Source: Spirochaetes bacterium ADurb.Bin218
GTDB lineage: Bacteria; Spirochaetota; UBA4802; UBA5550
Length of the DNA: 41,023 nt
Reading direction: 5' to 3'
Assembly: GCA_002069965.1 (NCBI GenBank)
Contig: MWCI01000026.1
Location: 1-41,023, forward strand
Below the pieces are notes generated by a model. The model made no database searches. It had not been told where the DNA came from and was given only the letters and a program-made list of their open reading frames with translations. Both the position numbers and the translations under genes were made by a program. Positions within the stretch are counted from its first letter, which is position 1. Every line of letters starts with the position of its first letter. Shown piece after piece: positions 24,600-32,631 of this stretch.

Positions 24600-25582
24600 T
24601 ATCTTTTCCTCTTATTTTCTGAAGGGATTGCATCAAGTATTCTCCTGCCTGTGGAGTGGGCTCTGTATTCTGGTATAATAGGTGCAACTATATATCTTTC
24701 ATGACCAATTACTGTAATTTCAGGAGAATCTTCACTTTCCAGAGAGTCATCTATTAGCTCAATTTGTAAGTTTTCCTTCTCTGAGGCAACATCTATCTCA
24801 GGAAGATCTAAAAATTTTTCTTTTGCTGAGGAGTCAATAGTTGATTGTTTTTTGTTACGGGATAGATCCCTTAGCATAACAAAAAGCGATATGAGCAATG
24901 ATAAAAGAAAGGACATGAGTAAAACTATTGCTGTTAATCTTCTTGCTCTTTCTATAATATTTTTAATGGCATAAAAAATTCTGTCTTTGCTCAATATAAA
25001 GTTAACTGTTCCTATAGGCTTTGATTTTACAAATACAGCCTTTGAGAATAGCCAGCCATTGGACTCTATTCCTTTATAAAAATATTTTTTTATAAGGTCA
25101 CGTATATTTTTTTTAAAATAGGGCTCTTTTTTTATGATGTTATAATCGCTTATGAGTATTTCGTGGCTATTATCTCTAAGGGGTTTTAAAATAAGGTCTA
25201 TGTTATAGGACATCTCATCCTTTGCAATATTGCCACTTAGCTCTTTTTCAATAGCAATATTTGAATGCACCACAAGCCTTCCATCAGTAAGGACAAAAAA
25301 TGCCTCATCTATTATATTTTCGGCGATCTTTTCCTGGAATAAATTTCTAAGGGGCTGGTATTGTTTATCTTTAATACTTAGCTCTGCAACATGGGCAAAG
25401 GCCTCTGCCAGGCTTGATGAGTATTTTTTTATATCAGATTCAAGTAAATTCACTTCCCTTTTGCCGTCAAAAAATAGATAGGCTGATATTGCAGATAGAC
25501 CAAGGAAGATCTCTGCTATGAATATTATAAAGAATATTCCGTATGGGAAAAAATTTTTTCTCTTTGAGTTTTTTTTGGCCAT
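24599..25582 (-). CDS. membrane sensor-like protein without a recognisable output domain
   Basis: A 327-residue protein with two membrane segments, at about 15-36 (GIFFIIFIAEIFLGLSAISAY) and 217-239 (LTAIVLLMSFLLSLLISLFVML). They enclose an extracytoplasmic domain of about 180 residues containing a Cache/PAS-like turn (AFFVLTDGRLVVHSNIAIEKEL). The cytoplasmic tail (about 240-327) is acidic, low in complexity and ends in a basic patch. No HAMP, kinase or cyclase domain is visible. Because its stop overlaps the STAS gene start by one base, the STAS protein is the likely output partner. Ligand unknown. Confidence 0.65.
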   Translation of the reverse strand: MAKKNSKRKNFFPYGIFFIIFIAEIFLGLSAISAYLFFDGKREVNLLESDIKKYSSSLAEAFAHVAELSIKDKQYQPLRNLFQEKIAENIIDEAFFVLTDGRLVVHSNIAIEKELSGNIAKDEMSYNIDLILKPLRDNSHEILISDYNIIKKEPYFKKNIRDLIKKYFYKGIESNGWLFSKAVFVKSKPIGTVNFILSKDRIFYAIKNIIERARRLTAIVLLMSFLLSLLISLFVMLRDLSRNKKQSTIDSSAKEKFLDLPEIDVASEKENLQIELIDDSLESEDSPEITVIGHERYIVAPIIPEYRAHSTGRRILDAIPSENKRKR

Positions 25583-25774
25583 TTTGTTCTTCTAAAAATC
25601 TTATAGTATTATCGTTGATATTTTCGGCTATTTTTCAGTGAATATTGATAAAAAAGCTCTGCATTATTCTTGATATTTTTTACACTGCTTTGACTATTTG
25701 CTCAAGAATTTATAGCAAGCTTTTGATTAGATAGCAGTTTGTTTAAAGATAAAAATTTTTTTAAAGAGGCTTTT
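25583..25774. other. divergent intergenic region
   Basis: This AT-rich stretch between the minus-strand sensor operon and the plus-strand Nudix-mnmH pair must hold two promoters. A TTGACT at about 25690 with TATAGC 15 bases on is the only plus-strand candidate seen, and it is weak. No RNA gene or repeat was recognised. Confidence 0.4.
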
Positions 25775-26464
25775 ATGAGCTATTACACAAGTGTTGAGGA
25801 AGAGATTGAAGAATGGGATTGGGATAGGGCGATCCCAACAGGTAAAAGTATAAAGAGGAGTTTGTCCTATAAATATGGCATTGCCCATGAGGGAGTCCAT
25901 TTGTGGATAATAAGAGAAAATTCAGGTTTGCCAGAGATTTTATTTCAACACAGAGCTGCTCACAAAAAGCTATATCCCGATTGCCTTGATATAACAGTTG
26001 CAGGACATGTCCCTTTTGGTTTAAAAGAGCATAAGATTAACAAAGAGGCTATGGAGGAGCTTGGGATATATTTAGATGAATCTAAGCTTTTTGATCTTGG
26101 ATATATTCGCTTTGAGGAAAAAACTGATGAGTATCATCACAGAGAATTTCAACATGTTTATTTGATGAAAGATAACAGACCTCTTGAAGAGTATAGATTT
26201 AATGATGGGGAGGTCGTTGGAATTTATGCAGTGCCACTTAATTTTTTAAAGGAACTTTTTTACCGCGATTTTAACTTTGAGGTTGATGGCTATGATGGCA
26301 AAGGAGCTATTCGCAGACTTTTAAGCAGAAAGGATTTTCATCCTTTGCTTTTTATGGAATCAATGAATTTATATATGGAGACTCTTTTTAAGGCTATTGA
26401 CGAATTATTTACTAAGGGTTCTGTTGATGTTAGATTTCCTTCTATCAGGGGGGATGCTCTGTGA
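25775..26464 (+). CDS. Nudix-fold hydrolase with a degenerate Nudix box
   Basis: 229 residues from the ATG at 25775, which has an AAAGAGG ribosome site; a TTG 36 bases upstream is in frame but lacks one. The beta-rich core is Nudix-like: GVHLWIIRENSGLPEILFQHRAAHKKLYPDCLDITVAGHV, then the box region and QHVYLMKDNRPLEEYRFNDGEVVGIYAV. The box should read G-x5-E-x7-REUxEExGU. Here it ends KEAMEELGI, and the early glycine/glutamate spacing is shifted, so the metal-binding helix is kept but the motif is not canonical. Substrate unknown. The stop overlaps the mnmH start by four bases. Confidence 0.75.
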   Translation: MSYYTSVEEEIEEWDWDRAIPTGKSIKRSLSYKYGIAHEGVHLWIIRENSGLPEILFQHRAAHKKLYPDCLDITVAGHVPFGLKEHKINKEAMEELGIYLDESKLFDLGYIRFEEKTDEYHHREFQHVYLMKDNRPLEEYRFNDGEVVGIYAVPLNFLKELFYRDFNFEVDGYDGKGAIRRLLSRKDFHPLLFMESMNLYMETLFKAIDELFTKGSVDVRFPSIRGDAL

Positions 26465-27507
26465 AAGATATTTACTATGAGGAATCCCTTAATTTAAGGA
26501 ATCCAGTTTATATAGATGTTAGATCCCCACTGGAATTTGAGGAGGATCATATTCCTGGTGCCTTGAATCTTCCTATTTTTGATAATGAGGAGCGCAAAGA
26601 GGTGGGAACTTTATACAAGATGGTTGGAAGAGACCAGGCTGTTTTGCGCGGGACAGAGATTGGAGGTAAGAGAATAGGGAATATTATTAATAAAATATCT
26701 GAGCTAAAGGGATATGATATTGTAATTTACTGTGCAAGGGGAGGAATGAGATCCGCTTCTGTTTCTTCTCTGCTAAGTGCCCTTGGCATAGAAACATACA
26801 GAATAATAGATGGATATAAATCCTATAGGCGATATGTTAATTCCAATCTTTCGAATTTAAAAATAAAACCAGCTATTTATATGCTTCAGGGACTTACTGG
26901 TTCAGGTAAAACAGATATTTTAAAAGAGCTAAATTTTTCTGTTGATCTTGAAGGCATGGCTGGTCACAGAAGCTCTGTATTTGGAGGGATTGGGCTTAGG
27001 CAGAATTCTCAGAAGTATTTTGAAGGTCAGCTCTTCTGGAAACTGACAGATCTTAATAACAACCCATATATTCTTTTTGAAGCAGAATCTCGCAAGGTTG
27101 GCAATTTGCATATTCCTGATAACATATTCAGCCAGATGAGAGCAGGGGATTTTATATTGATCAAGACTCCTCTGGAAAGAAGAATAGACATTATAAAAAA
27201 GGAATATTCGTCTTTTAGAATAGAAGAGATTATTTCCATAGTTAACTCAATAAGAGGGAAACTGGGCAATGCTAAATCTAACGCCTTAATTGAGCTTATT
27301 GAGAATTCAAGGATTGATGAGTTTATAGAAATACTTCTCAAGGAATATTATGATCCTCTATATATGCACTCAATTAAAAAATTGAATTACATTGCAGAGA
27401 TAGAAAACAGAAATACAAAGGATGCTGCTGAGGAGGTTGTCCTTTGTATAGATAAGCATTATAAAAAGCTCCAGAGTGGCAATAATTTTCAATTAAAATA
27501 TGTATAA
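26461..27507 (+). CDS. mnmH: tRNA 2-selenouridine synthase
   Basis: Replaces sulfur by selenium in 2-thiouridine-34 of Lys, Glu and Gln tRNAs, through a geranylated intermediate, using selenophosphate. The 348-residue protein has an N-terminal rhodanese domain (VYIDVRSPLEFEEDHIPGALNLP, with catalytic Cys91 in IVIYCARGGMRS) and a C-terminal P-loop domain with Walker A GLTGSGKT at 144-151. LEGMAGHRSSVFGGIG is the characteristic following motif. The start is GTG at 26461, overlapping the Nudix stop. Presence implies the organism makes selenophosphate (SelD); no selD is in the window. Confidence 0.92.
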   Translation: MKDIYYEESLNLRNPVYIDVRSPLEFEEDHIPGALNLPIFDNEERKEVGTLYKMVGRDQAVLRGTEIGGKRIGNIINKISELKGYDIVIYCARGGMRSASVSSLLSALGIETYRIIDGYKSYRRYVNSNLSNLKIKPAIYMLQGLTGSGKTDILKELNFSVDLEGMAGHRSSVFGGIGLRQNSQKYFEGQLFWKLTDLNNNPYILFEAESRKVGNLHIPDNIFSQMRAGDFILIKTPLERRIDIIKKEYSSFRIEEIISIVNSIRGKLGNAKSNALIELIENSRIDEFIEILLKEYYDPLYMHSIKKLNYIAEIENRNTKDAAEEVVLCIDKHYKKLQSGNNFQLKYV

Positions 27508-27510
27508 TAA

Positions 27511-27540
27511 TTGACACCATAGCATAAAGTATTGTATTTT
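27511..27540 (+). promoter_or_regulatory. candidate promoter of the lpoB-like operon
   Basis: TTGACA at 27511-27516, an 18-base spacer and TATTTT at 27535-27540 (four of six) lie four bases after the mnmH stop and about 60 bases before the lipoprotein start. The position between two transcription units fits a promoter. Confidence 0.45.
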
Positions 27541-27597
27541 TAATCCAAATATGTTGGAATTTTTATAAAAAAATATTTTGTCCAAAGGGGGTTTTTA

Positions 27598-28164
27598 ATG
27601 AAAAAGTTTTTTGTTGCTGCTTTACTTTTATTTATGGTAGGTTGTGGCGGTGGAACTCAGTATCAGGATGTAAATAAGGCTGAGGGATCAGTTGAGTGGG
27701 GTCCAAAGGAGATTAAGATTACAGTTGATAAGATGGTAACATCTCTTTATAGTTTTCTTAAGACAGAGTGGAACAAGCCAGCATATCTTCAGGTTAAAAA
27801 GTTTCAAAATAGAACTTCAGAGCATATTGATACAGATTTAATAGTTAGCGAAATTCAGACAAGGCTTATTCAAAAGAGAATAAAATTTATAGACGATTCA
27901 CTTGAGGCTGATGCACTGAAAGAAATGGAAAAAGGCATGACTGGAATGGTTGATCCTGAAAGTGCAATTCCAGTGGGAAATCTCATCTCACCTAATCTTT
28001 ATCTTACAGGGGATATAAGGGAAAATGTTAGATATGTTGATGGCAGAAAGGTCCAGTATTTAAAGGTGACTCTTAAGCTCATAAACATAAAGACAAACCA
28101 GACAGAATGGCAAGATCAGCAGGAGTTTTTGAAGTCATCAAAAACCGATAAGATTTCATTTTAA
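27598..28164 (+). CDS. LpoB-like outer-membrane lipoprotein (penicillin-binding-protein activator family)
   Basis: A 188-residue lipoprotein with signal MKKFFVAALLLFMVGC and lipidation Cys16. The body resembles the LpoB/COG3417 family: YLQVKKFQNRTSEHIDTDLIVSEIQTRLI, then LYLTGDIRENVRYVDGRKVQYLKVTLKLINIKTNQTEWQD. The N-R-T-S-E-H-I-D-T-D segment and the W-x-D/E near the end are typical. In enterobacteria LpoB reaches through the peptidoglycan to stimulate PBP1b; outside that group the family is common next to COG3014-type lipoproteins, as here. A strong AAAGGGGG ribosome site precedes the ATG. A role in peptidoglycan synthesis is inferred. Confidence 0.82.
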   Translation: MKKFFVAALLLFMVGCGGGTQYQDVNKAEGSVEWGPKEIKITVDKMVTSLYSFLKTEWNKPAYLQVKKFQNRTSEHIDTDLIVSEIQTRLIQKRIKFIDDSLEADALKEMEKGMTGMVDPESAIPVGNLISPNLYLTGDIRENVRYVDGRKVQYLKVTLKLINIKTNQTEWQDQQEFLKSSKTDKISF

Positions 28165-28187
28165 CTCCGAAAATACAGGAGTTTATC

Positions 28188-29591
28188 ATGAAAAAATTTA
28201 TTCTGTCCATAAGTTGTTTCTTTATGGCTTTTACTCTCCTTTCTTGCGCAGCTGGAAGGGATTATTATGAGGCCATGAAGGTCCCTGAAGAGCGATTTTA
28301 TAAAGGTGAATATGTAGATGCAGCAAGGATGCTCCTGCCAGAGGTTAATAAAGGTGGCAAGGATCAGTTGCTTTTTATGATGGAGTGCGGTCTTATGCTC
28401 CATACAGCGGGAGATTATGAAACAAGCAATAAGGTTTTGCTACCTGCAGGGAAATTAGCGCAGATTATACCAATAAGCATTTCTCAGGAAGTTGCATCCT
28501 TTCTTACAAACGATCGAAACACCAACTACAGGGGAGAGGATTTTGAAAAGGTATTGGTTCATGTCTATCTTGGCCTAAATTTTCTCCTCATGAATAAATA
28601 CGAGGAAGCTCGAGTTGAGTTTATGGCAGTAAACAATGAGCTTGCCAAGATCAAAAGTGAGGATGGAACTGCCAGATACAAGCAGAATATCATGGCTAAA
28701 TATCTCACAGCTATAACCTTTGAAATTGTGGGTGAGCTCAATAAAGATGATAGGGATATAGAATTTGCCTATATAGAATATAAGCAGATATATGACCTTG
28801 ATCCAAATCTTGCAATGGTAAAGGATGATCTCCTGAGGCTTTCCAAAAGGCTTGGTTATGATGATGAGTATAATGACTGGCGCAACAAATTCGGCAAGGC
28901 CTACAATGAAAAGGCAGATTCAGGGGAACTCATAACTATTTTTCAAGCTGGAAGAAGTGCTGTTAAGCAAAGCAGGGGTCCTCTCTTAAAGGATCCTATG
29001 ATGGAGCCTGTTATAAGAATAACTATAAATACTGGAAGCGTTACTGCAGGGGTTACAGCTGCAGCTGTTCTTGTAACACTACAGAATGCAGAAAATCCAA
29101 TTCCAAAGTTTGTTAAGAGATCAAACAGGGTTTCCAATGTCAGAGTAGTTGCAGGAGGGAACTCTATAAATACAATTAGGCTTGAGGATGTGGAGAAAAC
29201 TGCTATTCAGAATCTTGAGGATGATTATAGTAGGCTTTATAAAAGAGTTGCCGCATCCATTGCAACAAAGGCCATTGCCTCTGTTGCTGCTGGTATTGCA
29301 GCAAAGAAATTAGCTGAGCAAAATAAGCAGCTGGGGCAGTTTTCTGGATTAATTGGCACAGTTGTTGCAGCAGGGACAGGGGCTTATTTGTTTTCTCAGA
29401 TGAGGCCTGATCTCAGGTGTTGGCATACATTACCTGCCAATTTTCAATTGGGAAGAATGACTTTAAAGCCAGGGAAATATAATGTAAAATTCATCCTTTC
29501 TGGAGCTGAAGGAAAAATTGATGAAATTGAAAAAGAAGTTGAAATTAAAAAGGGGGAAAAGACACTGGTAAATATAAGAACGCTCTATTAG
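28188..29591 (+). CDS. COG3014-like lipoprotein
   Basis: A 467-residue lipoprotein: signal MKKFILSISCFFMAFTLLSC with Cys20, then a helical, TPR-like first half (YKGEYVDAARMLLPEVNKGGKDQLLFMMECGLMLHTAGDYE). A Gly/Ala-rich middle and a C-terminal beta region (RCWHTLPANFQLGRMTLKPGKYNVKF) follow. The domain order matches the uncharacterised family COG3014, frequently encoded beside LpoB-type lipoproteins; here they are 23 bases apart. Residues 280-295 (TGSVTAGVTAAAVLVTL) and 355-400 are hydrophobic but Ala/Gly-rich, so they may insert in or cross the outer membrane. Function unknown; a cell-envelope role with the LpoB-like partner is inferred. Confidence 0.72.
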   Translation: MKKFILSISCFFMAFTLLSCAAGRDYYEAMKVPEERFYKGEYVDAARMLLPEVNKGGKDQLLFMMECGLMLHTAGDYETSNKVLLPAGKLAQIIPISISQEVASFLTNDRNTNYRGEDFEKVLVHVYLGLNFLLMNKYEEARVEFMAVNNELAKIKSEDGTARYKQNIMAKYLTAITFEIVGELNKDDRDIEFAYIEYKQIYDLDPNLAMVKDDLLRLSKRLGYDDEYNDWRNKFGKAYNEKADSGELITIFQAGRSAVKQSRGPLLKDPMMEPVIRITINTGSVTAGVTAAAVLVTLQNAENPIPKFVKRSNRVSNVRVVAGGNSINTIRLEDVEKTAIQNLEDDYSRLYKRVAASIATKAIASVAAGIAAKKLAEQNKQLGQFSGLIGTVVAAGTGAYLFSQMRPDLRCWHTLPANFQLGRMTLKPGKYNVKFILSGAEGKIDEIEKEVEIKKGEKTLVNIRTLY

Positions 29592-29604
29592 AAAGGTTTG
29601 AAAA

Positions 29605-31470
29605 ATGGGTAAAAACCAATATTATAAAGAACAAACGGGAGAAATAAAGACTCCCGTTTTTTTTGATAAAGGTTTACTCAATCATTTGGTGTATCCTGCT
29701 TGCATAATTACATCTAAGAGTATACTTGAGTATGTAAACAAACCATTCCTTGAACTTTTTGGAATAGACTCAGAAAATAGAAAATTTGACTGGCCAAACG
29801 TATTTGATCATGATCATAAGAGGATTGTTGCTCAAAGTTTTGTCAATGCTCTCAATGGAGCCTTTTCTTCCTGTAGTGTCACTGTTAAAAGGGCTGATGG
29901 GACTTCTATCCCGGTGGAAATGTTTATGCAGCCTGTATTGGATGGCAATATAATTACTTCTGTCTTGATATTCATTAAAAGCTCTAACGTAAATGCAGAA
30001 ATTGCCATAGCAGAAAAGGATTTAGACATAGAATGGAACTCTGTCCACTATGAGTTTTCTCCTTTACCCCTTTTGAGATTTAACAGAGATCTTGAGATAA
30101 CCCGCTGCAGTAGATCCTTTGAAGGGACTTTGGGCTATAAGCTTGAAGATTTTAAAAAGTGCTGCTGGTCTGTGATTGATTCAGTTTTTAAGTATGATTC
30201 AGGAAGAATTAAAAATAGCATAGAAGAAATTTTAAAAGGAGCTATTCCCTTTAAGAGAATAGGAGAGATTAAGGTTAAAGCAAAAAGCGGTGATGAAAAA
30301 ATTGTAAATGTAATTATATATCCTGTTACAAAGGACAAGGATATCTGTGCCATTGACCTTATGATGGAGGATATAACAAGAATCAGGGAGCTTAAGGAAC
30401 GACTCAGTGCGGAGAAGAGAATAAGCCTTGTGAGTGAAATAGGCAATGGCTTTATACACTCTATAAATAATACCATAAATGTAGTTTTAAATCAGGCACA
30501 GCTTTTACAGATCATTGCAGAGAAGAGCGCTGTGATCCAGGGTCTAAAGCAGATAGAGAAGTATGTCCATGAGGTTGTGGAGCAACTCAGGCGAATGCAG
30601 GGCTTTTTTAATGAGAGAAGCGAGTCTGGCGATGAGAAGGAAGAGTGTATTGAACCAATAATCAATGACGCAATGGAATTTGCAAAAATTCACTTTAAGG
30701 TTGATGAATCAAGAAAGAGGAGAAATCTCCAGATTGAATTTAGAGGCCATGGGGATATTCTTCTAAAGACAGACACTTATTTTATAAGAGAGCTTTTAAT
30801 ATGGGCAATCTTAAAGGTCTCTGCCTATAGTGATAAAAAGGGAATTATAGCGCTTGATCTTGAAAAAGGTTCTCACACCCTCATTAACGTTTCTGTTAAA
30901 AAAGGTGAGTCCCTTGAGACAACAAATATAGTTCCTTTTATGCTCAATGGCCTAACTCCATCCGAGATTAGAAATTCTGCAGAAAAACTAAATATAAAGA
31001 TCTTTGAAGAAGAGTCAGCTGAGCTTTACTCCATAAAGATTATACTACCTCAAAAAATTATTGTTGAAAAGAAGTGTAGTGATAATGGCCATGAAGTTTA
31101 TGTTGTTCATGATAAGGATATAATGATCGTTGAAGATGAAAAGGCTCTTCAGATGATATTGGGTAATTTGTTTGAAAAAATGGGGAACAGGGTCTATATA
31201 ACAGATAATGGAAATGATGCCTTTGAAGAGTTTAAGAAAAAAAATTACAACATTGTAATTACAGATTATGATGTTGCAGGTATGAATGGAATTGAGCTTG
31301 CAGCAAGGGTAAAGGAGATTAGTGAAGATACCACTGTTGCTCTTCTCTCTGGATGGTCCATGGGTGACTTTAAAAAGTATAATAGCTTTATAGATATGTT
31401 TATTGCAAAGCCCTTTAATATTGAGGATCTCGTAAAGAAGATAGCAAGCTCTGCCAATAAGGACAGTTAG
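29605..31470 (+). CDS. PAS-PAS-degenerate histidine kinase-receiver hybrid protein
   Basis: A 621-residue soluble signalling protein. Domains are PAS 1 (about 25-125), PAS 2 (150-260, then EDITRIRELKERLSAEKR), and a HisKA-like dimerisation helix with His285 in GFIHSINNTINVVLNQAQLL. A kinase-ATPase-like region follows (about 350-485), then a receiver (505-620) with VEDE, phospho-acceptor Asp554 in NIVITDYDVAG and Lys602 in AKPF. The ATPase region lacks a usable N-box asparagine (ELLIWAILKVSA instead of NLILNA) and the glycine boxes, so catalysis is doubtful. The ATG at 29605 has an AGAAAGG ribosome site, but an intrinsic-terminator sequence lies inside codons 10-20. It converges with the channel gene with no gap. 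Confidence 0.8.
   Translation: MGKNQYYKEQTGEIKTPVFFDKGLLNHLVYPACIITSKSILEYVNKPFLELFGIDSENRKFDWPNVFDHDHKRIVAQSFVNALNGAFSSCSVTVKRADGTSIPVEMFMQPVLDGNIITSVLIFIKSSNVNAEIAIAEKDLDIEWNSVHYEFSPLPLLRFNRDLEITRCSRSFEGTLGYKLEDFKKCCWSVIDSVFKYDSGRIKNSIEEILKGAIPFKRIGEIKVKAKSGDEKIVNVIIYPVTKDKDICAIDLMMEDITRIRELKERLSAEKRISLVSEIGNGFIHSINNTINVVLNQAQLLQIIAEKSAVIQGLKQIEKYVHEVVEQLRRMQGFFNERSESGDEKEECIEPIINDAMEFAKIHFKVDESRKRRNLQIEFRGHGDILLKTDTYFIRELLIWAILKVSAYSDKKGIIALDLEKGSHTLINVSVKKGESLETTNIVPFMLNGLTPSEIRNSAEKLNIKIFEEESAELYSIKIILPQKIIVEKKCSDNGHEVYVVHDKDIMIVEDEKALQMILGNLFEKMGNRVYITDNGNDAFEEFKKKNYNIVITDYDVAGMNGIELAARVKEISEDTTVALLSGWSMGDFKKYNSFIDMFIAKPFNIEDLVKKIASSANKDS
29633..29664 (+). terminator. strong intrinsic terminator overlapping the start of the hybrid sensor gene
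   Basis: AAACGGGAG (29633-29641) pairs perfectly with CTCCCGTTT (29651-29659) around a nine-base loop, and eight T's run from 29657 to 29664. This is the strongest rho-independent terminator shape in the window with the pyrK one. It lies 42 bases after the COG3014-like gene stop, the expected place for the end of that operon, but also within codons 10-20 of the next gene. Confidence 0.85.
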
Positions 31471-32454
31471 CTAAATAATTTTATTTATTTTTTCAAGGTC
31501 GTCAATTCTGCCGAGCATAACAAGAACATCCCCCTCTTCAAGAATTTCATTTGATTGAGGGTTAAATTTCATTTCACCATTGGCCTTTTTAATAAGAACA
31601 ATTATGACACCAAAGTCACGCCGTAGATTGCTCTCAATGAGGCTTTTCCCTACATAGGGGGAGCCCTGTCTTATTTGCGCTTCTTCCATTCTAAGGCCAA
31701 GGCTGTCGTCCATTGTTGCAATATCGATAAAATCCACAACTGTTGGTCTGATTAGTAGTTGAGCCATTCTCTGGCCACCTATAAGGTAAGGTGATACAAC
31801 CTTTGTGGCTCCTGCACTTATTAGCTTATTTTCGTTTTTGGGGTCTGAGGATCTGGCAAGTATAAAAATATCAGGTCTGAGCATCCTTGCAGAGAGAGTT
31901 ATAAATACGTTGTCAGCATCTGACATTACAGCAGTGACAAGCCCCTTTGCTCTCATGATGCCTGCTTTTATGAGAGTGTTTTCATCCCGTGCATCAAGTA
32001 GCATATATGGAACTGATTTACTTTCAAGCTCAGCTATCTGTGTGGGATCATTTTCTATGACTATGAATTTTACATTATGCTTTTGGAGCTCACGGACTAT
32101 CAGTCGCCCAATTCTTCCATATCCGCATATAATGTAGTGATTTTTTAGCTTTGTAATTGTCTTTTCCACCTTTTTTCTCCCAAATCTTCTGCTCAGTTCA
32201 CCTTCTATGAACATTCTTATGAATGTTCCTGCTGTGTAACCTGTAATTGTTATTCCAAAAATGATCACAAAAATTGTAAAAATTCTTCCTGTTGGTGACA
32301 GAGGCTGAACCTCGCCATAGCCAACTGTGCTCAGGGTTATTGCCATCATAAAAATTGCATCTATGATTGACATTCTTTCTATAAAGTGATAGTAAGTAGT
32401 GCCAATCACAGTAACAACTATAAAGAGGTATAGGGATATTCTAAGTTTTCTCAA
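31471..32454 (-). CDS. potassium channel with RCK (TrkA-N/TrkA-C) domains
   Basis: A 327-residue single-pore K+ channel. It has two membrane helices (7-20 and about 58-80) around a pore loop with the selectivity filter TVGYGE at 43-48. An RCK-N Rossmann domain starts at KNHYIICGYGRIGRLIVREL (the G-x-G-x-x-G nucleotide site), with ENDP and DARDENTLIKAGI. The RCK-C domain spans about 245-327 (YVGKSLIESNLRRDFGVIIVLI, EEGDVLVMLGRIDDLEKI). Such channels (MthK/Kch/YugO type) are gated by Ca2+ or nucleotides through an RCK ring. The first pore helix begins almost at the N-terminus, the short two-helix form. The gene stands alone on the minus strand. Confidence 0.92.
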   Translation of the reverse strand: MRKLRISLYLFIVVTVIGTTYYHFIERMSIIDAIFMMAITLSTVGYGEVQPLSPTGRIFTIFVIIFGITITGYTAGTFIRMFIEGELSRRFGRKKVEKTITKLKNHYIICGYGRIGRLIVRELQKHNVKFIVIENDPTQIAELESKSVPYMLLDARDENTLIKAGIMRAKGLVTAVMSDADNVFITLSARMLRPDIFILARSSDPKNENKLISAGATKVVSPYLIGGQRMAQLLIRPTVVDFIDIATMDDSLGLRMEEAQIRQGSPYVGKSLIESNLRRDFGVIIVLIKKANGEMKFNPQSNEILEEGDVLVMLGRIDDLEKINKII

Positions 32455-32631
32455 AAACTGTCCTCATTAATAAAAGTATAAAAAACAACAGTATATTCCT
32501 AAGTATAATTTTTAGTGTAAAAGAAAAAATACTGAAAAAGCAATACTTTAGCAAAAACATTTTGTAAAGGATTTTGTTTTTCTAAAAGCAAAAATCTTTG
32601 ACAGATAATAAAAAAATGGCAATGTGGGAAA

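Noticed and set aside
32598-32626. TTGACA upstream of the lipoprotein at 32632
   Set aside because: At 16-18 base spacing the -10 would be AATGTG or similar, and transcription would start inside the gene.
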